Positions 56,458 to 64,000 of a DNA stretch of 64,000 nucleotides are shown piece after piece. Position numbers and translations under genes: made by a program. This DNA comes from Karstenula rhodostoma CBS 690.94 (taxonomy: Eukaryota; Ascomycota; Dothideomycetes; Pleosporales; Didymosphaeriaceae), in assembly GCA_010093485.1 (NCBI GenBank), contig MU001502.1:1508057-1572056 (forward strand), written 5' to 3'. A model generated the notes under the pieces. The model had not been told where the DNA came from. It saw nothing but the letters and a program-made list of their open reading frames with translations, and ran no database searches. The first letter of the stretch is position 1. Every line of letters starts with the position of its first letter.

Positions 56458-59400
56458 ACACACCGAGCTCTGCTCAAAGTTCTGGTAATGTTACCACAGG
56501 ACGAGCAGCATCCAAACTTCTCACCTGGCCGTCTCGTCGGCGTTGTACGCCACCACAGCGAAAGCTATGCCCGGTCTGGCACCTCACATAGCATGATGTC
56601 TACCGCATCTCATGCGTCATGTTACGACCTCTTTCCTATTGTACCCGCGAGTCTCGCTACGCTTCTGTCGGAAGCCTACACTCTGATTTTCTTATCGTTC
56701 TCTCTGCCTACGGGCTTGGTCGCTTTAGCGCTTGGGGCTGGCGTTGCGTGAACCAAAATGGGTGGGCCTCGGCTTTTGGACCCACGTATTGATACCACAG
56801 CAGCCTTAGTTTCTTGTTATAACTTTTATTGTATTGGTGTTGGGGTCGTGCGGGACGGGCCAGTGGGACTTCGAACAAATTGCTGTGCGAAAGTTCTATG
56901 GCTTGTAACCGCGGGACCTGGTTACTAGGGCAGAGGAATTGATGTAGATAAATGAAGGACGCAAGTCCGTTGCGCAGGCAGCATTTCAATAAGGCAAAAG
57001 CACGATCCTTACTTTGATTGATACTCCGTTGTTATGCGCTTGTGAATCGTCCAATGCTCGCAAGGCGCTCCTCTTCCTACCTCGGGTGAGTTGTTGTAGA
57101 CGGACGCTTCCGTGGAAGGCGCAGCAAACGCAGTAGAGTGCTTGCTTCCAGCACAACCTGAGACGGTGTCGTTAAAAAACACCCCGACTGCCAGCAAACT
57201 TGATCATATCAATAATGGTTCACTTCCCCATCTGCTCATCCTTGAAATACGGTAATAGTTTTCGCGTCAGACAAGCCCAACCCCGATGCGCGCACCCCCG
57301 TGCAGCCAGCGCCTTGCACCATCCCCTCCCAGCTCCCACGCTCCCAGTCGCAAATCCCCATCACCATCGCAACGACGCCGGATTTACCAGGCCTCATATC
57401 CGCGATCACCAATGCGCCTATTCCCCTTCCCTTCCTACCGTCGCGGCCATTTCCCTTGCGAAGCCCGTTCATGCGCATGTGCGGGCGCATGGCGTGGTCG
57501 TGTGCGCGCACAGGCAATCCCGGCTTGGCTTGGCTTGGCTTGGTGCCAGGGGAGGGAGCAGAGTGGGCCTGGTGACTCGGCTGCATCGGCTGACGTGCAT
57601 ACGCGCAGCGGGCGAGGGCGGCCAATGGGAGCATTTGGTTTGGGAAGGCTCTGATGGGAGCGAGGGTGGGAGTGTGAGGACGAGGTTGGGAGTTGAGATG
57701 CGATGCGATGGGATGGAAGTAATGATGGAGAGATGGTTGGTCGTGGGAGGGAGGGGGGCATCTGGCGACCGGAATGATGGCGCTCGTGTTGACGTGAGGA
57801 CTGGATGTGAGCTGCTGAGCCAGTTGAATTCTCGATACCTATGGGAAGTGCTTTTAGGGATTACTTGGGGTGCCACGACCTCGTGGGAGTGTCTATGATT
57901 TCAACTTGATGCTGAACCTCGCGTGTTCATGTTCACGCGAGAGCGACGCGTGAAGGCTGTCAGTAAGGGGTATGTCGGAGGCGTGATAAAATATTTTCTT
58001 GTCACGTTGTCCGTTGCAATGTCACGAAAGATTGAAGCGCCTTGAAGGTCGAAACATACATCTGGGAACGATACAGGCGATAATACGGGTCCATATTCTC
58101 AACCTGTTGTATGCGCTCTCAGCCTGATCGCCATTGAATTAGTTGGGACGATGCCAGTGAACCGTATTGTAGTACCGACAATGTCTGGTGCACACCATTT
58201 ACTTGAGCGCTCGCCAGGAAGTCAATTGGTTAGGTAGCTGAATAGCAGCCCTCGCGAGAAACCAATCTGAAACATCATGTGAACGAAATATTTGCGCCCA
58301 AAGGAGGTGACGATACAGCGTGTATAGAAGTGAAGATACCAAGTGTCGTCACAGCTACAGCGGATTCTTTCGCCTGCTGTGGTACTCTAGCACCATTTGT
58401 AAATAACAGAAAACCAAAAAACCGAATACTTTGAGCGCTTTCGCCACCTGTCGTGATGGTGAAAGTGGTCACTCCACTCGGGGAAGTTCTCGACGCCGTA
58501 GTTTCGCCTGGTGACCACGGCTAATGACGTTTGTTGTTGAGACATGGCTTGGGGCAGCGCAGCCCCAATGCAGCGATAGGAACGAAAGAGCAAGTCAAAA
58601 GCTTAGCTGATCCTGTAGCAATTCAGTGTGTCGATGATGCATCTCGGAGTACCTTCTGTGAAGGCGCATCGCCGCCGGATTTCAAAATTAACGTTGCCGT
58701 TTTGGGACTGGCCCGGGTTGGTCCATTCTCTGAGACGGGAGGCTTGTTACGCATTCACGTCGCTGCAATCGATCGCATGGACCATTCAACAGATTGAATA
58801 GACTCAGACTCTTCTTATTGTACTATTGTCCGTCGGGCTGCTCATTCACCTGCGCCTAGACACAGTAAACGGCATCGTGGCGTTTACTCTCCTGGCACTC
58901 TTTTCAGCTAGCGCAAGTTCCAGCTGGGCAATTGCGACCATCCATCCGCGAGCATCTTTGCCTGGCCCTCAACCTCACTCACACTCCCCGGACCGGCGTC
59001 AAGGCCTGCTGCTTGCTTGCCCCGTTTGTCGTTTATCATCTACTACTTCTGTTGAAGCCCGCCACGTGCGACTTGTAGCCTACTTCTTCCCGCGCCCTCT
59101 TTTCCGGCGCTCTTTTTCTCCTCCCGCTCCGTCGAGTGTAGCCCAGCCTCAAGACATCTGAGCGATTGCGAAGTCCCCGCACTTAAATCGCCGCTGTCTT
59201 GACGATGGCTGTCTAGCCTTGCGTCAAACTCTCTGCATACACTATCCCTTCCGCCATTGTGCCACGGAGGTAGCGGACACTAGGTATAAGCTTTTCACTC
59301 CCAGCCCCCAACTGCTCATCTTGAGAGAACTCAATCGGACAACGAGCAACTGCTCAGCGGCAAGCCCTGCCAGCATACCGAGTTCGACGACTTCAATTCT

Positions 59401-59659
59401 CATGTTTGGGAGCGTTTCGCATCTTGCCTGATCCGAGCATCTAAAGAAGAAGCTGACCATACAGGCTCGTAGATTCACCGGTGCGTCATTGTACCAAGAG
59501 TCAAGAGAATTTTCCTTGACTAGAAGAAGCATACTTCCACTGGTGAGCCTTTCCACGCCTTTCCTAAGTCCACAGTACTATCTGCAGCCGCGATGCCTGC
59601 AGCATTCTCCTCACAAGCTAACAGATTGCCAAGGTGGTTCCAGAGCAAGTCTCACCAAT
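56458..59659. other. 3.2-kb region without a supported gene
   Basis: Overlapping ORFs on both strands at 57200-57900 come from GC/TC-rich composition and show no domain. A short TTGGC tandem microsatellite (about four copies) lies at about 57522-57542. CT-rich sequence before 59660 is likely the next gene's promoter or 5' UTR. Confidence 0.5.
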
Positions 59660-62600
59660 ATGCCGCCCAAGCGCAAGAGCAAAGCAACAAAGACACCCAC
59701 CACCGCATCGCTGAAAGCGCTACCAGGTAAGCCGTTCCCACAACATCTCCCACCCTCACAGCTCGCTTCCAGCGCATCAATGCTAACATGCAATTCCTTG
59801 GCGCAGCCAATGCGGCTAGTTCTCCTAAGCGAAGAAATAGTGCAGGTTTCCCTGGGCCGAAGATGTCGCGTCTTCATCCTTCAGAACCTCTCCATATGAA
59901 AACCCGGCGAGCTGTCAAAACGGCTTCAAACCAAGATAGCTCTGGCGCTCCATCAATCGCTAGCTCCAGCAGTCGACGGAGCTCACTTGACGACTTGTCG
60001 CGTTTCGAAGATGCCCACTCGGAGATCGAGGATGAGCGTCCAACCAAGCGCAACCGACTTTCAACCGATTCTGGTACAGACTCCTTTGCAGATCAGGTCG
60101 ATGGCGCGCTAAATGCAATTAATGCGCCCGACTCTTCCACGTCAACTGCGCGCGATGCGACTGATGGCTCTAAAGTGTCGCCCAAAAAGAGGCGCGCATC
60201 GGATGCGTCCTTCGATTCAGGCAAATCACGCGCAAATGGTGTTCTTACCCGGACCCAGAGCGACACGTCCGAACAGCAACCGCGCAGGAAGAAACGAAGG
60301 ACAACCACTCAGACGCCCGCAGAGACAGACCAACTACCAGAATTGACAGATGCATCTACTGCTCCCAATTCACCAGAGCAGATTCCAGAAGTCGAAAACA
60401 GCCAAAACTTGCATCATGTCCTGCCCACCAATGGCGATGCACCTGTCAAGATGGGAAGGCGACTTCCTGGACGTCGGCGTGCACCCCATCCCGACATCAA
60501 TATCGAGGTAGACCTGCGACGTCAACTCAATCTGAAGATGAGTTACCGTAGCCTTGCTAAGATCCAGAAGAACATCCTGGTTGAGCTTTCAAACCGCACG
60601 ACCACGTCACTGGATGATGACCCTCAGTTCCACAAACAATGTCCTGAGTATGAGCCTCTTATGGCCTCCCTTGACCAGTACAAGCAAAGTCGGCTTGATT
60701 CAGTCGAAGCGCTCCGGAAAGAGAAACTTGCACAGCTCGAGCGCGTGGTCAAAGCCGAAAAGCATATTGCGGAAGAGAAGTACATCCAACGATTCTACGA
60801 CCTTCAAGAAGATTTGCTTCTACAATGTTTCCATCGGGCGAAACAGCTCCAAAGGGAGTCCAGGAAGAGCCAGGATGGAGCAGGCACCGAGGACGAAGAC
60901 AACGTTCTTCCACCCGCCCGTTTCGCTTTTCCACCATTGCATAGAGATGATCGTGTCGGCTCGAAGTTCGCGTCCCGTAGCAGAGCTTACGTGGAGTCCG
61001 AACATCTGCTTGACGAAGAGCTTCGTCGCGCGCATTTTGCCGGCTCACTTAAACAGTTTATTCTTGCGGATGAGGATGCAGACGATTCTATTCTCGAAGC
61101 TCCTACTCCTGTTGGTTTTGCAACCTTCACTGGTCCCGACAGAGCCGAAGCCATTGCTCATCAAAAAATCAAGGATCTGATTGATGCAGCCAATGACATT
61201 GAGAGCACACCAGTTTCGCCTCCGGCACCTGCGGTCATTCCCAACGAACAGGCCGATGCTCTGTTCATGCTTGCATCTTTATCGGCAGATGCGTCCCGCA
61301 GCACTGTCAAAGAGAAAGCGCTACAACCTGATCGTGAAGCTCCGGTCGCTACAGTCGGTCGACAAATACCATCAATTGGGGCGGCTCAAACAATGCCGCC
61401 AGTCAAGCAACCCACTGGGCCATTTGCTGCAGTATTGAATCCTGTGTCTGAAAAGTCCGATGTTGTAGCACAGCCTAAACCTGCGGGTGTTACGGACGCC
61501 ATACAGTATGCTATACAGTCTGTGAAAGACCAGATTGCGCCAACAAAAGAGCCGCCAGCTCGATCCACTCATCGCATTATGGACATGCTCAATAATGACT
61601 CAGACATCCCGCCTGCAACCTCGCGATATCCCCCAGCAGCCTCAGTTGAACAGACACCTGCTGATGTGACCTCGCACCGCATAAGCGCCGGTCAAGGTGC
61701 TACACCTTCTCGAAGTGGATTGTTTGGACTGTCTTCGATCATGCACCAGCATGATGTGCAACCAGAGCGAACCACGCCGGCAGCTCCAAGAGGGTCGATT
61801 CCTTCACGAGAGGCATATCCTTCATCCGCATCGATGCGAGCGTACCCTGAGCCGGCCTCAAGAAGGTCCAGTTCCATACGACAAATGAGCCTTGAAGAGC
61901 TACGTAGAAGAGATCCTCTGCATATGCTCCGCGACATGCTCAATTCTAAGAGTAAGCCTAACAAGAAGCATGTTGCGAGTCACCGCCCAGAGAGCTCCAT
62001 ATTCGCTCCCCGGGAGCGGGCTCAGATGACGGCTCCACCTTTACTCTCAAGGCCGTTCAGTCCTTCGGGTACAACCGAGAAAGCAGACCAGGCAAAGGAG
62101 ACACGCAGAGCTTCCAGCGCATACAATGCGTCACCATCGACAGCGCCCCTATCGTACCAACAATCGCCAAATGCAGCACCCGCATATCTCCCGCGACAGA
62201 ATTCTCAAGATCCAGGATCATCACACTGGGAGCATGATAGGCGTCTGAGCAGCTCGCAGGCACAGCAACCTCCTACGCAGCCTTTCTCGGCTAGTCCGCA
62301 AAACAAACCAGCACATACCCATCAGAGCCCCTTCTCTGCACCCAGTGTCCTCGCGCCGGCCCCGCCCCAGCTTCCCTCTATCAGCCAGACTCTCCCTTCC
62401 AAGTCCTCCGGCGGGCAATCGAATGCTCCCATGAACTTTCGCTTCGCGCACTACGATCCCGTACCACCAAGGCCAGCGTATCAGAACTCTCAACCAAGCT
62501 ACCCATCAACATCACAAGGTCCCCCTCCTGCGCCTCAACCTCCACAGTACACGCCCAGCTACAACGGCCACAACGGGCCCTCTCATCAAGGAGGCTACGT

Positions 62601-63015
62601 CCCACCGCCGGGAAGTTTCCAGGCACCTCCCCCTCCCCCTACCGCATCGACGAACGCCTCTACACCGTACCCGCCCCTGAAGATCCACCAATACGGCGGC
62701 CAACCCATCCTGCCGGCGAACATGGCTCCACCGCCTCCACACACGCAGCCGCCGAGCATGACATTCATAGGCCAAGCGGCGCCCCCGTCCGCGTACTCCC
62801 CACCACAACACCACGCGGCACCGCACCAACAGCAGCAGCAGCATAACGCGCCGTACGACGCGAGCGCCCCTCGAGAGCAGCCTTCCGAGCGCCCTGCTGA
62901 GCCTGGGTCCGGTCCTGTGCGCCAGCCGCGGCGGCCGTACAGGTCGTACCATGCGCCTGGGTCGCAGTTCCGGCCGTACACTGGACCGGATTCCTCGCGG
63001 CGGCGGGGTGGTTAG
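59660..63015 (+). CDS. Large coiled-coil, proline-rich protein of unknown function
   Basis: Exons 59660-59726 and 59807-63015 join across an 80-bp intron to 1091 aa. The start MPPKRKSK is Lys-rich and looks like a nuclear localisation signal, with further basic clusters (KKRRAS, RRKKRRTT) downstream. A conserved-looking segment lies at about residues 257-375: VDLRRQLNLKMSYRSLAKI followed by a charged helix (EALRKEKLAQLERVVK, HIAEEKYIQRFYDLQED) that should form a coiled coil. The remainder is Ser/Pro/Gln-rich and disordered, ending in an Arg-Gly-rich tail with RRRGG. I recognise no named domain; a chromatin or RNA-linked nuclear role is a guess from composition. The coiled coil recalls Sds3/BRMS1-type helices only loosely, and I do not claim membership. 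Confidence 0.8.
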
Positions 63016-63544
63016 TAGAGACGATGCACTGTACTTTAGCTTGGCTTGGGTCTTGCATTTCTCTGCCTGGCATTTGCTCCGTACACAGCGGTAGGCAGAC
63101 GGTTGTCTAGTCTGTCTGTTTCCATTTCTCATTTTTTTTTGTTAGTTCCGAGTTTATAGCATGGCGTTTGCATAGTGAACTTGGCTTTGGTTGGGAGAGT
63201 TGCGGCGCGTGCGCCTTTTTTTTTGTTTATCGTTTGCGTTGCTGTCGTTTGGTTTTGCGGAGGTAAATACCACCATGGAGGGAAGAGCTCTGGCATGGGT
63301 CTTCTGGTAGTGTAGTGTGTGGCCCTGGTAGGGCGATTGTATAATGTTATTGATGGAGATGTTTAATCTGTGTTTGTGCCGTGAGGTGTGATGTTGGGCT
63401 TGCAAGAACTCTTATGTAGGCTGATGGCCTTGATTACTTAGCAACGTCTCTTTATTTCATTTCAATGTCATGAGATCTATGGGGTATCAAATCGAAGAAT
63501 AGTCTATCCGGCTTCCTTTCCGCTCCGCATGAGTCCACCTCATC
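63016..63544. other. Convergent intergenic region
   Basis: 530 bp between two 3' ends, with several T-rich runs (near 63130 and 63215). No gene seen. Confidence 0.5.
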
Positions 63545-64000
63545 TCACACCCTCCTCTTCACCTTCGGCGTCGGCGTCGCCCACTGCCTTCCACCTCCAC
63601 CACCGCCCTCAAACCCACCCCTCACGTCTCCCTTTGGCGTGCTTCCCATCCTGTCAAACAGCCTCTGCGCTGCGGGCGTCAAGCCCCCCATGTCCTTGGC
63701 CCTGGGCGTCATCGCCGCCCTCATCGCAGGCGTAGGCGCCGAGACGAACCGCGGCGTCTTCGCCTCGCCCTTGAAGATACCGAGGCCCTGTCCTATGTTG
63801 CTCGTAGCTGTAGCGGAAGTGGAAGCGGCGCTCTCCGGCCGCCGCGACGACGCTATCTTGTCGACCATTTTGTGGTGCAGTTTCTCGCGCGGCGTAGACT
63901 CATGCATAGTGAACGGGGTAGCGGTGCTGCCCTTCGCGCCGAAGCGCTCGAGGAGGTCTGTCGGCGCGTCTTCCTCCTCGTCAGATGAAGGCGGGTGCGC
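63545..64000 (-). CDS. ES2/DGCR14-family splicing factor homologue, C-terminal part
   Basis: The ES2 (DGCR14, fission yeast Bis1) family joins the late spliceosome. Only the C-terminal ~150 residues lie in the window; the frame stays open from 63545 through 64000, so the gene continues beyond the right edge and the Met at 63907 is internal. Family-like features: a TPF.MHESTPREKLHHKMVDKIA-type block that parallels the conserved P-x-RE-x-L-x-x-K-M region in human ES2, then a run of TP motifs and LTPAAQRLFDRMG, matching the family's LTPA-type C-terminal repeat. The tail ends with basic PKVKRRV. The upstream edge has an acidic SSDEEEDAP stretch. Assignment rests on these short motifs, so moderate certainty. 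Confidence 0.6.
   Translation of the reverse strand, partial: AHPPSSDEEEDAPTDLLERFGAKGSTATPFTMHESTPREKLHHKMVDKIASSRRPESAASTSATATSNIGQGLGIFKGEAKTPRFVSAPTPAMRAAMTPRAKDMGGLTPAAQRLFDRMGSTPKGDVRGGFEGGGGGGRQWATPTPKVKRRV

Noticed and set aside
57200..57898. 232-aa ORF on the + strand, with competing ORFs on the minus strand.
   Set aside because: Several frames are open at once owing to base composition; the translation has no domain, and internal TTGGC repeats explain part of it.

Overview
This is nuclear DNA from a filamentous ascomycete (Pezizomycotina), most likely a Dothideomycete. The phylum-level call rests on short GT-AG introns (mostly 44-105 bp), a Zn2Cys6 regulator, a HET-domain locus, fungal types of Sec16, EMC7, CTL/PNS1 and P4-ATPase, and tight gene spacing on both strands. 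The class is an inference from overall gene character, not from a marker. All identities come from reading translations by eye; no database search was possible.

Layout. 0.3-3.0 kb: a ten-exon Zn2Cys6 transcription factor whose ninth exon contains a copy of a ~110-bp repeat. 4.2-14.6 kb: head-to-head sec16 (COPII assembly) and neo1 (P4-ATPase flippase), both secretory-pathway genes sharing a ~1-kb promoter region. 14.9-26.4 kb: an accessory block with a broken HET-domain gene, possible gene debris, a BAHD-type acyltransferase, and then ~7.7 kb with no convincing gene. That gap holds the second copy of the ~110-bp repeat and a degenerate tandem array of ~180-bp units, each built of three modules. 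26.5-34.1 kb: a Rab4/Ypt4-like GTPase with an enlarged interswitch loop, a CTL/PNS1 choline-transporter-like membrane protein, and gamma-tubulin complex GCP2/Alp4.

35.8-43.2 kb: ATP synthase beta (atp2) and the 78-kDa subunit of complex I lie in tandem, followed by EMC7 on the opposite strand. 44.0-50.6 kb: a doubtful hypothetical ORF, an aquaporin/MIP channel, a NUDT7/Pcd1-type CoA diphosphatase with a long C-terminal extension, and bifunctional purine enzyme ATIC (ADE16/17). 51.7-64 kb: the proteasome shuttle RAD23, a four-helix membrane protein of unknown role, a 1091-aa coiled-coil and proline-rich protein of unknown role, and the C-terminal part of an ES2/DGCR14 splicing-factor homologue cut by the right edge.

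Most of the window is housekeeping (protein traffic, oxidative phosphorylation, purine synthesis, spindle pole, proteasome delivery). The 14.9-26.4 kb block stands out as accessory sequence between two housekeeping genes. The strongest new signal is the ~180-bp three-module array; second is the repeat carried as in-frame coding sequence by the Zn2Cys6 gene. Exon coordinates were derived by hand from splice sites and frame continuity.
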